Source: Mesostigma viride
Lineage: Eukaryota; Streptophyta; Mesostigmatophyceae; Mesostigmatales; Mesostigmataceae
Assembly: GCA_009746045.1 (NCBI GenBank)
Contig: RPFO01000542.1
Coordinates: forward strand, 2,501-66,500
Direction: 5' to 3'
DNA length: 64,000 bases
Positions 52,624-63,241 of this stretch are shown here, in pieces. The notes below the pieces were generated by a model that was given only the letters and a program-made list of their open reading frames with translations, did no database searches and had not been told where the DNA came from. Positions within the stretch are counted from its first letter, which is position 1. Each line of letters begins with the position of its first letter. A program made the position numbers and the translations under genes.

Positions 52624-53301
52624 CAAGGGGGGTGTCCAAAAACAAGAAAATTGACATCATGTTGGATTCGAGTAGATCCCGCGAAAACAAGCATGTTTGC
52701 CACTGGTCGCAATGACCCCAGGGGGTCTCTAGGTTAGAAGTTACAGAGCCTGAAAAACCGTTAACTTAAAGGGTAGGTAGGTAGGGTGCCGGGCCGATAT
52801 GGTTTTTTTGCAACAAGACACTTGGATTTTCTGCTAGCTCCCTGTATGGTCGGAATTAATTTTGAAACGGTTTGACGGACAAACTGATAGCACTTGGCGA
52901 GCTGAACCCAAATCTGCAGTCAAAATTTTGGCAGGTACCATAGAGGGGCGGGGGGTTGCCCGCAAGATGGTGCTGCCCCTAGGCACGGCCGGAAGTATGC
53001 TGCCGTCTGCCACCACTGCAAGGCTTCGGCTATCCAACGCCGTGCCGTGCCAGTATCGCCACGCGCCGGCCAACGACCCATTTCAGAAAACCGGAATTTC
53101 CCATACACCAATATGCTCAAACGGTAGAGCTCGCGGAGCTGATCATTTTGCTCCCTAGGTCGACCCCTATAACCCTTGGGACCGCCTCAGGGTTTTGCTA
53201 GGTATAGCGCCTACGTGCTAGGTAGGTTGGGTCCAACTATGGCCAACTTTTGGAAAATTTCATCATAGTGTCTGATATTTTTGTTTTGGACACCCCCCTT
53301 G
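52624..53301. mobile_element. TIR element, superfamily unknown
   Basis: 678 bp with inverted ends CAAGGGGGGTGTCCAAAA at the left and its reverse complement at the right. No convincing target duplication and no transposase. A weak frame at 52862-53158 has no domain. Confidence 0.6.
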
Positions 53302-53348
53302 TCAAAAACTTCTGGCGGCTCTTCACTCTGCAGGGCGCGATGGCAAGG

Positions 53349-53516
53349 TACAGTCATTCACGCCTTAAGTTGGGTTCGAGGTTTTTGAGGGGTCAACCCA
53401 ACTTAAGGCGTGAATGACTCTAGATACTAAATTCTACTAGTTTAAACTAAAGATACTACAACATAGTATTCTGAACTACTTTGAACTTGGAATGCCGAAA
53501 CCCTATTTGACCCAAC
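53349..53516. mobile_element. Hairpin-bearing MITE-like repeat
   Basis: Starts TACAGTCATTCACGCC. It holds a perfect 25-bp inverted repeat (53352-53376 and 53395-53419, 18-nt loop) and another inverted copy of the end at 53511-53530 (CCCAACTTAAGGCGTGAACG). The same word reappears at 55552-55580 because LINE-B inserted within it. Confidence 0.65.
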
Positions 53517-53529
53517 TTAAGGCGTGAAC

Positions 53530-55551
53530 GTTGCCCTAGCTATTGCCCAGCCAGGAATTCCGGCCACGAGGTAGCCATGGCTGTCGGAGCTCATAACTTT
53601 CACGTTTGAGCACCGAATTTAGCCGTGAATATCACAATCGCTTCGTCTTTCTAAGACGCACATGCTGATATAATTTTTCGACGCTATTACGCAATATATG
53701 GCGAATAAACGCGCTTCGACGCAACGCAGCATGGCGGCTGCGCTCGGCAATGAAAATACGTCTGCAGCTCCGCCATGATCAGGTCCGGCAGGCAGCGGTG
53801 ACATTAGTCGTGCACTGGTGGTCGTCCAGCAACCTCCCGGGCTTAACGCCTCGCCATCTGCATCGCCTGACCCCAAGCGCACCCGCTCAGCCGACAAAAC
53901 AGGAGGGTCTTCACGCCCCTCAGAACCGAGCTTTCGGCCCCGGCCTTTCAAGGTTGAAGATTACGACTGGGCCAACCCGTCTCCGACCGATGCTCTGCGA
54001 TGCATCTTCTTCGGGGACTACGCTTCGCTTTACGACCTGTCTGTGCCACCATCTCCACGACAACAATCGCCTCATCCTCCCGGACGGCCGCCTGTGGCGA
54101 CACCTCACCCTGCTGCCCGGGTGCACCCGCCCCGAACTCCAGCACGCCATCCTCAACTCCCTTCTCCAGCGCTCCGACGGCGAGATCTGGGCTCCATCCA
54201 TCACCGCCCCCACCCTTTGTTCCATCCTCGCGGAAGCCTTTCAGCAGCACGTGACCCCCCTTGCTGCCGACGTAGCAGCAATCGGTGGCACGCTGGCTAG
54301 TGAACTTCCTCACATTTCCACCGCCGCCGCCTCCACCTCCACTGCCATTTCCGCCTCCACTGCCGACATCACAGCCCAGCTCCTCGACCTCGACCAACGC
54401 CTTCAAGCCACCGCCACCGCCCTTGAGTGCTTGCATGACACCGCCGGCCTCACCGCCCAAGCGGTGAAGGACATCGCAGCCCAGCCGGCGCCTGATGGCC
54501 CGGCCGCCGGGCGATGCCCCCTCCACCTGGGCGGACTTGCTTAAGCAGCACACCACCTCGATCCACCACCTCCACCATCACGGCACAACTCAAGCAACAA
54601 GCCCTCGACCTCCGCGAGGCGGCCGAGCTCGACAAGCGCAGCCACAATGTCATCGTCAAGCACTTCAACCAGCCGGCAGGTGAGACCTCCACGAGCCTCC
54701 TTGAGGCATTTAAGCGCGCCATTCTTGCCCCCATGCATATGCAACTCACTGGTGAGCTGGACATGTCGGCTGTCCGCCTTCCCCGCGCGCGGGGTAAGGC
54801 TGGCCCGGCACCTGTGCTCCTCACCTTTAAGTACATGGCGGACAAGTTGGCGTTCATTAAATGCCGCAGCAAGAAGCTCTCGGAGACTCGCTTCACGCTG
54901 GACGACGACTTGACCTTGGCCCAGCGGCAACAGCGGCGACGCGAGCTATGGCCGACCTACCTTCAGCTCCGACAGCGTGCAGGGGGGAAGCCGGTATACT
55001 GGAGGGGGGCGGTCATCCACGTTGACCACAAGCCCTGGCAGGCCCCTCCTGCCACCCCAGACTAGGGAATATACCAGTAGTGTAGATTAGATAGGCTTAG
55101 CCTTTGCAAGTGGCCCACGCGCATGTGCGCCCATAATGGCCCCCATGGATGATGCTTTCAGTATTTAGCCGCGCCCAGCCTGCAATGGGACCTCCCATGG
55201 ATGATCAGCATTAAGAATTTAGCCATGCGATGCCTATGCAGGGAGTTACTCTCTGCTGAGATGCCATGTGTACACCAGCTATAGCCTAGCCACATACCCT
55301 CCACCCCATATGTCATGCAGGCCTTCTAGGCCCTCTCCTCAAGCCCCCCCTGGGTGCCTGTGCTTGTTAAGGAGGCATGAACCATCATGGCGGTGCAGGT
55401 GCACCTTGTGCACCCAGAGCAGGTGATAGTTGTACATCCTCCACCTGCAGGTTGTAGCCCTGATTGCATTACAAACCCATAGATGCCCCTTTCTCAGGGC
55501 TATGTGTTACATATGCTCCCAACGGAGCTATGATTTTAATTAATTAATTAA
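53530..55551 (+). mobile_element. LINE-B: LINE copy with ORF1 only
   Basis: 2,022 bp flanked by a 13-bp target duplication TTAAGGCGTGAAC (53517-53529 and 55552-55564) and ending in a (TTAA)n/(TAAT)n tail. Contains a 5' UTR, ORF1 and a ~480-bp 3' region. No endonuclease or RT is present. Its tail (CTCCCAACGGAGC...TTAATTAATT) resembles the LINE-A tail (CTCCCCAACGGGAGC...). Confidence 0.8.
53731..55065 (+). pseudogene. LINE-B ORF1 protein, frame-broken
   Basis: ATG 53731 (MAAALGNENTSAAPP), then frame changes near 53775, 54040, 54520 and 54580. Recognisable parts: SFRPRPFKVEDYDWANPSP, a helical/coiled segment (ITAQLLDLDQRLQATATALE), an RRM-like part (SHNVIVKHFNQPAGE...VLLTFKYMADKLAFIKCRSK), and the C-terminal box common to plant and algal L1-type ORF1 proteins (LSETRFTLDDDLTLAQRQQR, then RRELWPTY and YWRGAVIHVD). 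It stops at 55063-55065. Confidence 0.75.
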
Positions 55552-55564
55552 TTAAGGCGTGAAC

Positions 55565-55674
55565 ACAACCCAAGGCGTGAATGCCTGTACATGTCAGTAT
55601 CAGTGATTCGATTAAGGTTTTTGTTGCCAGTGGCGCTAGGCCACTATTGGGCTTGGCACGGCCACGTGTGGCGG
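55565..55674. other. Short non-coding spacer
   Basis: The remainder of the hairpin MITE (ACAACCCAAGGCGTGAATG) and unique DNA up to the LTR. Confidence 0.5.
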
Positions 55675-56246
55675 TGTTACGTCGCGTAACAATTCGTTGT
55701 AGTTACGGACGTAAATTAGGTCCTTTACCTCGGCTGTTATTAGGTTTACGTGCAGTTCTAGCTGGGACATGATTGTCCCCGTAACAGTACTGTGGTATAT
55801 TGGGTGCCTTTGGGCGCCGCGCCGCGTACTTTATTAGTGGTCCTTATCCTTTTGTAGAATGTAGTGGACCGGCGTGCATCTGTGCACCTGCCTGTGTTTC
55901 TGTGGTTTTGAAGGCGAGGGCCAGGTCGGCCCGAGCCTGTTGGACCGTTGGTGACCATTTATGCACGTTCCACTCCGTGTGTGGTCACTCGGCGTGTGTT
56001 AAATGAATTAACACATATAGGCTTGGGTCACGGCAGTGTAGTTGTGTTTCCTTCCTCTTTTCCTGGAGTAAACGGGTTTGGTTAAATGGCCTATGGCATA
56101 TTATAGTAGCACATATGTCAATGCATTGAGATCTGGATCGTCTCGTTCGTCTTTCGCTAGGGGTTTAAATAGAGGCGGCCTTACTAGTCTAGGTAGTATC
56201 AGAAGAGGTAGAGGTAGAGGTGGCGGCCGAGGCTTGCGGCGTAACA
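55675..56246 (+). repeat. 5' LTR of copy B
   Basis: 572 bp. The first ~370 bp match copy A closely; the last ~200 bp are largely different sequence. It ends CGTAACA. The primer-binding site follows at 56248-56260 (TGGTATCGGAGGT), near the complement of initiator-Met tRNA. Confidence 0.85.
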
Positions 56247-56781
56247 ATGGTATCGGAGGTAGTTTAGATAGAGAGCGAGACGACGATCCTTTGCAACATA
56301 CGTCATTGAATCAACCCTTCCGCGGCTGGGAAAATGAAGACGACACCTACTTGACAGGTAATGGGCGGGTCGCCTGCGAGCTGGGGGGGTAGTGCTGCCC
56401 GATTCGGGACACGCCCTGCCTAGAAGTTAGACCTGCTCAAAGCGGATGAACTCCTCACGTAGCTAGTCCCTTTTCCTTTTCCTCGTTTTGTTTTCTTGAG
56501 ACATGTGGCCTATTGTCGTAGATAGGTGATGGTTTTGGTTCTACGTTAGAGAGACGACTAGCGTCTCGTAGATTACACTTTTCTGCATTCTTGCCTGCGT
56601 TGTATTTAGACGACCCATCGCCAGACGCAGAATTCTTGAAACCGGATACTTACGACCACCTGGCGCTGGAAACCTCGTCCCTGCGTGCGTCGTCAATCTG
56701 GTTCGGTTTCAGACACCCGAGATAAGTCGCCTTCCCTCGTTCTCCTTATTTGACTACTCAAGACCTACCAGGTGCGTTAAC
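56247..56781 (+). other. 5' leader of copy B
   Basis: Untranslated leader, alignable to the copy A leader. The short frame over 56078-56392 spans the LTR end and is not a gene. Confidence 0.6.
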
Positions 56782-57186
56782 ATGAGCCAGCGACGTCCTT
56801 TTCCTGCTCCTTCTCATTCGACTAGTAATAATAGTTTAGCGAAGTATTACGTTGTTATTACCCCTCAATGGGCATCTATTTTCTTATCGTGGGCCGATGC
56901 TAGGAAGTTCGTTCAGTCACGTGCTTATAACGTCTCCAAATATAAGAAGTTTATGTCCTTTGAAGAAGCTCAGACCTACCTCTTAAAGCATAGTGAATCA
57001 GATTTGGGTCTCCATTCTCGTCCTTCTCCTCATGCTCGTCCTGCAGTAGATAGTCTTGTTTTTGTTACACCACCTCCATCTCCTCCTTCGTCTCCCCCTA
57101 AACGGGCTGCATCCTCATCTAGCTTAGATACGCCTCTCACCTTAGAGTTCGGTTCCCTATCCATTACTGTTGCTAAAAAGGATTGA
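56782..57186 (+). CDS. Hybrid-binding-domain ORF, copy B
   Basis: 134 codons, intact. Differs from copy A in about a quarter of residues, but the domain core (YYVVITPQWASIFLSWADA...YKKFMSFEEAQ) and the C-terminal LEFGSLSITV are kept. This is notable because most other ORFs of this copy are broken. Confidence 0.8.
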   Translation: MSQRRPFPAPSHSTSNNSLAKYYVVITPQWASIFLSWADARKFVQSRAYNVSKYKKFMSFEEAQTYLLKHSESDLGLHSRPSPHARPAVDSLVFVTPPPSPPSSPPKRAASSSSLDTPLTLEFGSLSITVAKKD

Positions 57187-57310
57187 TTTAAATTGTTTCC
57201 TTCTTTTAAGACATTAAAAGCTTTTTCTTTTCTTTCCTTGCCTTAAATTAGGCCTTGTCCTTTATCCTTGTTGCTTTCAGTTAGATTCCTAATCATTTAC
57301 TTAATTAAAA

Positions 57311-57577
57311 ATGGATCCAGTGGGTGGTAACATGTCGCCTATACCTACCAACACTCCTACTATGAGTAATAATAATAATAATACTAACAACCATAACAAC
57401 AATCGTGGTAACCGACGGGACTCACTTGAAACGGTGCACCATCTCACTCCTCAAGGTAATCTTCGTACCTCACCTCCTTCTCCTGTTACTGGTGGTCGCC
57501 GTCGTCCCTCACTTACCCCTCCTACCTATGAACAACGTATGCATGTCAGATTTAGTGATGACCCTTCCCTTACCTGA
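57311..57577 (+). CDS. Asn-rich small ORF, copy B
   Basis: 88 codons with a different Asn-repeat length but the same flanks (RRDSLETVHHLTPQG, RRRPSLTPPTYEQR). The stop TGA is at the same site as in copy A. Confidence 0.65.
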   Translation: MDPVGGNMSPIPTNTPTMSNNNNNTNNHNNNRGNRRDSLETVHHLTPQGNLRTSPPSPVTGGRRRPSLTPPTYEQRMHVRFSDDPSLT

Positions 57578-57665
57578 ACCAGGCCCCTGCCCCTCCTGCA
57601 ACCTTGGCTCAACCCTCCAGCAGGTCCTCACTAACTAACAATGTTCTAGGCCTCCTTCCCACCCT

Positions 57666-59042
57666 GTGCCTTCCATGCCTGCTTTTAACACGGGTCGTGC
57701 CTCTGCCCCTGTCGGCCCTTCTGGGCGCCCTAGTGCAGTTCCCTTTTACCCACCTGCTTCCTGGTCCTACCCTGAGACGGCCTATGAGGCAGCCCAGGTC
57801 CCTACCCGTGTGGCTGATTTAGAAGTTAATAGTGATTTCAGCACCATGCCCCTAGATGATAGAAATTATGATCATTTTGCCTACTCCTCTCTTCGTGAGC
57901 AATATACTGTCCCCTTCTCCTATGGGCACCAGCCTGAAACGGTGGCCCCTTCTAGACCCCTACCCAAGACTTTTCCTCTTCCTTCCTTCTATCCCGCTTA
58001 TGTAGCAGTGGAAGATAGTGGCCCTATGGGAAAAACTGACTCTTCTAATCCCCCTAAGCCCCCTGCTCTTCCCCTCTTTGCTAACCTTCCCAAGCTGGAT
58101 GTCAAGTCTACCCCTCAACAGTTTTTCACCTTTATTATGTTGCTTACCCAGAACACAGAGTCGTGGCAGAATCATAATAGATGGCGTCTCTCTGATGCTG
58201 TATTAGTTCCTCACTATCTTACAACCTGCATTACTCCTGAGCTTGCTAACCTCATTCAGTGTGAGTCTTTGGCCTCTCATGCCTACCCTAACTCTGTAGC
58301 AGAATTGTTTAAGCGTTTAGAGAACCATTTAGTCCCTCCTGATTCAGATTGGCAGGATAGATTAGCCTTTGGTACCTTGCAGCAGGGTACTAAATCATTT
58401 AAGGAATATATGAAAGAGTTTGATGCTCAGATGGTACGAATTAGGGATTTGTCGGGTGCAGAAGTACGTGCTCGCTTCCTCCAAGGCCTCAGTAGACCTT
58501 TATTACGTGAAGTCAAGCGCCAGTTCTCTGCCTACCGTTTTACTGATCTGCCCCTCAAGCATGTGCGCCAGCATCTCTTGCGAGTAGCAGATTTCTTCAC
58601 CACTCCTTCTCTCCCTACCCGTTCCCGTATTAATAATATTATCCTTACCCCTGAGGAGGAGAACTCCTATGTAGAAGAATTAGATATCTGCGTTGCTGAT
58701 CTTTCAGCTCTTGATGTCTCTCATATCACATGCTATCATTGTAAGGAAGTAGGTCATCTTAAACGTGAGTGCCCCAAGTTCCTTTCGGGTGCTCCCCCTC
58801 ATCCCGACGCTCGCCCTCCTCGTACCCCTCAGCGTGCTCCTATTCGTCCCACTTCAGGACGCATTCCCTCAGCTACCCCTAGTAGGCTGAATGCTGTGCA
58901 GACAGGACCCCCAGGGTTCCCCTATGATAATCAGGCTCCCGCACCCTCTTCGCTCCCTCGTGACCCTCCAGCAGTGGCTTTTTCGCCAGGGTCTTCTTCG
59001 GGGTTAGTTCCTATGGATTTGGGGGGGGAGGGGGAACAGTAG
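57666..59042 (+). CDS. gag: gag of copy B
   Basis: 458 codons in one uninterrupted frame (MPSMPAFNTGRASAPVG...), so it shows what copy A lost by a 1-nt deletion. Capsid-like middle and zinc knuckle CYHCKEVGHLKREC are present. It ends GGEGEQ after an 8-G run; with 7 G in copy A the frame would extend further. Confidence 0.9.
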   Translation: MPSMPAFNTGRASAPVGPSGRPSAVPFYPPASWSYPETAYEAAQVPTRVADLEVNSDFSTMPLDDRNYDHFAYSSLREQYTVPFSYGHQPETVAPSRPLPKTFPLPSFYPAYVAVEDSGPMGKTDSSNPPKPPALPLFANLPKLDVKSTPQQFFTFIMLLTQNTESWQNHNRWRLSDAVLVPHYLTTCITPELANLIQCESLASHAYPNSVAELFKRLENHLVPPDSDWQDRLAFGTLQQGTKSFKEYMKEFDAQMVRIRDLSGAEVRARFLQGLSRPLLREVKRQFSAYRFTDLPLKHVRQHLLRVADFFTTPSLPTRSRINNIILTPEEENSYVEELDICVADLSALDVSHITCYHCKEVGHLKRECPKFLSGAPPHPDARPPRTPQRAPIRPTSGRIPSATPSRLNAVQTGPPGFPYDNQAPAPSSLPRDPPAVAFSPGSSSGLVPMDLGGEGEQ

Positions 59043-61532
59043 GCCTGTCAGCCGGGGGTAACCTGGACAGGTCCTTAGATAGTACCCCAGATAAAATTTT
59101 TGCCTGCCTGTTTTTATAACCTCTGTAGGAGCTGAATCATCCCTACCACTACGTGTGCGTCCTCTTATGTTCTTGAATGGTGGTTTAACCGTCCCCACAC
59201 TGTTGTAGACCCTTTCTTGCATGCTGATGAACTCTTGAATGTCTCTGTGTTGGTAGATAGCGGTGCGGCTAGCTCCTTTGTGAGCGAGGCCCTAGTTAGG
59301 CGTTTAGGACTAGTCCCTACCCCTCACACCAAACCTGTCACTGTTCATTATGCTGATGGTCGCACCAGTCATTCCCCGGGTACGGTGTCCCTTCCCCTGG
59401 TCATACAAGGACGTACTGTCAACCTGACGGCCACTATAGGCCCTATCACTACCGCTGATGTATTACTAGGATTAGATTGGCACCAGGATAATAAGATTAC
59501 TATTAATTATGATACTATGGTCATTTGGTTTCCAGATAGCTCTTACTGGGTACCGGAACGTCATTATAGATTGGAAAATTTATCCTTGGTAGATATTACT
59601 CCTCCTACACCTGTTGATCCTCCTGTAAGACCTATACCTGAAGTATTAATGTCCAATGACGAGTTGCGTTCTGAACTAAAGGAATATGGATATTTATTAT
59701 GTATGTTCCTTCAGTTAGAAGTACAGGAGATACCTATCACTAATAATAGTGTGGATATAGATATAAAACAGTGGATACAATAGGAGTGGGATTTACTGAA
59801 AATGAAATAGTAAGATACATGGCTGTGATAGATTCCTCAAAAGTATTTGAAGAAAAGACTCCTTCTTATCCTCCTCCTCGTTCTGTTTTACACCGTGTAG
59901 TTATCAAGGACGGTGCAGTTCCTACGCACTCTCCGATGTATAGAATGGGCCCTACCGAGTTAAAGGAACTAAAACAGATTTTAGTGTCACTATTAGAAGC
60001 AGGATTGATAGAGCCTAGTAACTCCCCTACTCAGCTGGTGTCCTGTTAGTTCCTAAGCCAAATGGCAAGTTTCGCCTAGTTACTGATTATAGGAAGTTAA
60101 ATGATATTACTGTGAAGTCTAAATACCCTCTACCTCGTATTGATGATATATTTAATAAGGTTAAAGGTTCTACTTGTTTCACAGTACTGGATTGTGCGGA
60201 TGGTTTTTGGCAGTTGCGCATAGCTCCTGAGGATTGCCACAAAACCGCCTTTGCTACCCCTTTTGGGCATTACCAGTTTAGAGTAGCGGCTATGGGACTC
60301 TGTAACTCTCCTGCCTCTTTCCAAATGTTAATGAATGAAGTGCTTAGACCTGTTATGGGAAATTCTCACCTTCCTCAAGTGTCCTCTGATTTAAAGGATC
60401 CTTCCTTCTCCTCTGTTTCTTTATCTGAGCATGACCGTTCTTGTGCTCAAGCTTACTTAGATGATATCCTTATTTACTCTCCTGATTTTGAAACGCACCT
60501 ACGTGATTTAAAGAAAGTATTAGAAATAATGGCTGAAAATTCTTTGTGGGCGCGCCGTGCTAAAGTTCGTTCGGGTAGGAGTGTCCCATTTTTAGGGCAC
60601 GTCTGTCAGATGCCGGGGTTGCTACCGACCCGGATAAAACTAAGTCAATTCAGGAATGGCCTACCCCTACCGACGTTAAAGGTGTACGTAGTTTTCTAGG
60701 AATTGCTTCTTACTATAGGCGTTTTATCCCGCGTTTCGCAACTATAGCAGCCCCTATTAATCATCTATTAAAGAAGGATATCCCCTTTGTTTGGAGTAGT
60801 GAATGTCAGTCGGCTTTTCAGTGTCTAAAATCCCTACTCCTCTCCCCTCCTGTACTCATCCTACCGGATACTACTAAACCCTTTGTTGTAGCTACAGATG
60901 CTAGCAAGGTAGCTATAGGGGGCGTCCTTCTCCAGGATCAGGGTCAGGGCTTACAGCCAATCGAGTATATCTCTAGGACAATGCTTCCTGCGGAGCGTAA
61001 CTATCCCGTACACCAGCAAGAACTATTAGCTGTGGTGTATTGTTGCCACGCGTGGCAGCACTTTCTTAAAGGTGCTCAATTTGATGTTTGTCTGAATGAA
61101 CCCTGTGAGCTTGATCCTTATAGATTAGTTATCCAGACGGATCACCGTCCCCTTACCCATCTTCTCTCACAACCCAACCTTACCCCTCGTCAAGCGCGCT
61201 GGATGGAGTTTTTAGCACAGTTTTCCCCTTTTAAACTTCAGTATGTTAAGGGTGTAGATAACATAGTACCAGATGCACTCTCCCGTCGTGCAGATTACTC
61301 CTTTTTCGAGGACCTTGATGTTCTCAATACTACTCTAGTTCCTACTACTATGGGTGTAACCCCGTATGGTGAACTACCTGATGATGAATCCTATGCCTAC
61401 CTCTTTCATACAGCTGTTCGCATGCCTGATCTCCTTTCTCACGTAGGACTCTCTCTCCCGTGTGAGGCCCTTCCTGTGGTCTCGGTGGGGGGGAGGGGAA
61501 AAATAAAATTTCTATACCGCTTAGCCATATAG
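59043..61532 (+). pseudogene. pol: Protease-RT-RNase H of copy B, broken
   Basis: Same order as copy A, with frame changes near 59095, 59200, 59765, 60030 and 60605. Surviving motifs: LVDSGAASSFVS, FTVLDCADGFWQL, AYLDDILIYS, VQ..TDHRPLTHLLSQ. It ends ..GGRGKIKFLYRLAI at 61532, as in copy A. Confidence 0.9.
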
Positions 61533-63165
61533 CGACTAGGTCAGGAAAGTCTTATGAAAACATAGTCCCTCTAGGACCTCCCCTTCTCTTTGGCAAGGCG
61601 GTAGGAGATCTCTTTAAACCTGTTCTGGATACCTCTGTAGCGATGCCTACCTCTGATCTTGAACGCCTTATTAGTAGATTTACGGCCACTGAGCCGGAAG
61701 CATTAGCTGCCATTGCTGCCCATCCCCAACAATTAGGCAAGCACCCTTGTAAATTTGTAGGTGGATTTTTATATGTGCAGATAGCAGATTCTCCCCCTCA
61801 ATGGCGCCTGTATGTCCCTCCTATCTGTCGCTCCTCCTTGCTCTTTGAGTTGCATGACTTAGCTGCTCATCAGGGTGGTAAACGGGTACGGGACCTAGTA
61901 GCCCGCTCTTACTACTGGCCTTCCCTTTTAAAGGATGTAGATGAGTATGTTAGAACCTGTCAATCTTGCCAGGAGATGAAACCCAACAATGTAGGACAGA
62001 TAGCAGAGCCTAGGACCTTACCTGATCCCATCATGCCGTGGGACTATTATGATGGATTTTGTAGGACCTTTTAGGAAGAATGATAGAGGTAACGCCCAGA
62101 TCCTTGTTTTTGTAGATCGTTTTACTCGTATGTGTCATCTCGTGCCGTGTCCCTTAGAACTCACCGCACGCGATTGCGCACGCCTATACCTTAATAACGT
62201 ATATAGATATCATGGTTTGAGTAGGCAGTTTATTAGTGATAAGATAAGTTATTTACTTCTGATTTTTGGCAGCAGTTCTTCGCTGCTATCGGTACCAAGG
62301 TCACCTTCGGTACTGCCTACCACTCCTCCTCGTCTCATTTAGTAGAACGTTTGAATAGGGTAGTGGAAGAAGCTCTGCGGCACTATGTGAATGGCTCTGG
62401 GAGTGATTGGGAGGATTATCTATGTTGGTAGAGTTTTCCCTTAACAACTGCCCTCAGGCTGCGCATGGTTATACGCCCTTCTTCCTAGATACTGGTAGAC
62501 AACCTCTTACCCCTACCTCTCTCTTAGCTAGTCCTTTAAGGGACAAGGATGATGTGTCCCGGGATACTGTAGAAGGTGTGCAGGCGTTATTAGATAAGAT
62601 GAAGAATGCACACGACAACGCTATTGCAGGGTACCATAGGGCGCAGGCCAAATACCTTGCTAGGTTGCGTGCCTCATTAGATAGAAGAGCACCTGAGATA
62701 GAAATAGGAGATTTAGTCTTAGTAGAAGGCCCCCGTGTTGGCCGCTTCGCTCATAAGTTCGAAGCTGAACTGAAAGTGAAACTTAGGCCCGCCTTCTTAG
62801 GACCCTTCCGTGTGTTGTCTAGAGTAGGTAATTTCCTGTATGAGATAGATATTCCTACCTCTTGGCAGACCCACTCTCGCACCTTTCATAGAAGCCAGCT
62901 GAAGCTCTATCATCAGAGCACGTTCGCTGGTAGAGAATTAGCCCCTGCCCCTTTAGAGCATAATCCGGATACTGGTGAGGTAGAGGATGAGGTAGAGGGT
63001 ATCGTGGCCCATAGAGATATCAAAAAGGGCCGCGGTACCCAGCGCCAGTATAAGGTGAAGTGGATGTATGCTCGTAGTGAGGTAGATAAGGTCTGGTATA
63101 CGGAGAGTGAGCTAGATGGGTGTAGTCGCCTGCTGCAGGAGTATAAAACCCTGCATAAGCTCTAG
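61490..63165 (+). pseudogene. Integrase-chromodomain of copy B, broken
   Basis: Opens at the same G/A run as copy A. Frame breaks near 62041 (two bases missing beside GGGACT), 62245 and 62425. HHCC, DFVGPF and the GPY region survive. Unlike copy A the C-terminus is continuous through the chromodomain (GIVAHRDIKKGRGTQRQYKV, KWMYARSEVDKVWYTESEL) to the stop at 63165. Confidence 0.88.
61496..61502 (+). promoter_or_regulatory. Candidate -1 frameshift heptamer, copy B
   Basis: G GGA AAA in the RNase H frame, at the same place as in copy A, with the integrase frame open in -1. Confidence 0.55.
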
Positions 63166-63241
63166 TTGTAGACCTTCTCCTCTCTTATGTTATGTCTGCT
63201 GTCGACGGGTGGTTGGTTGTCCCCTCCCCTCCGCAGCCGTC

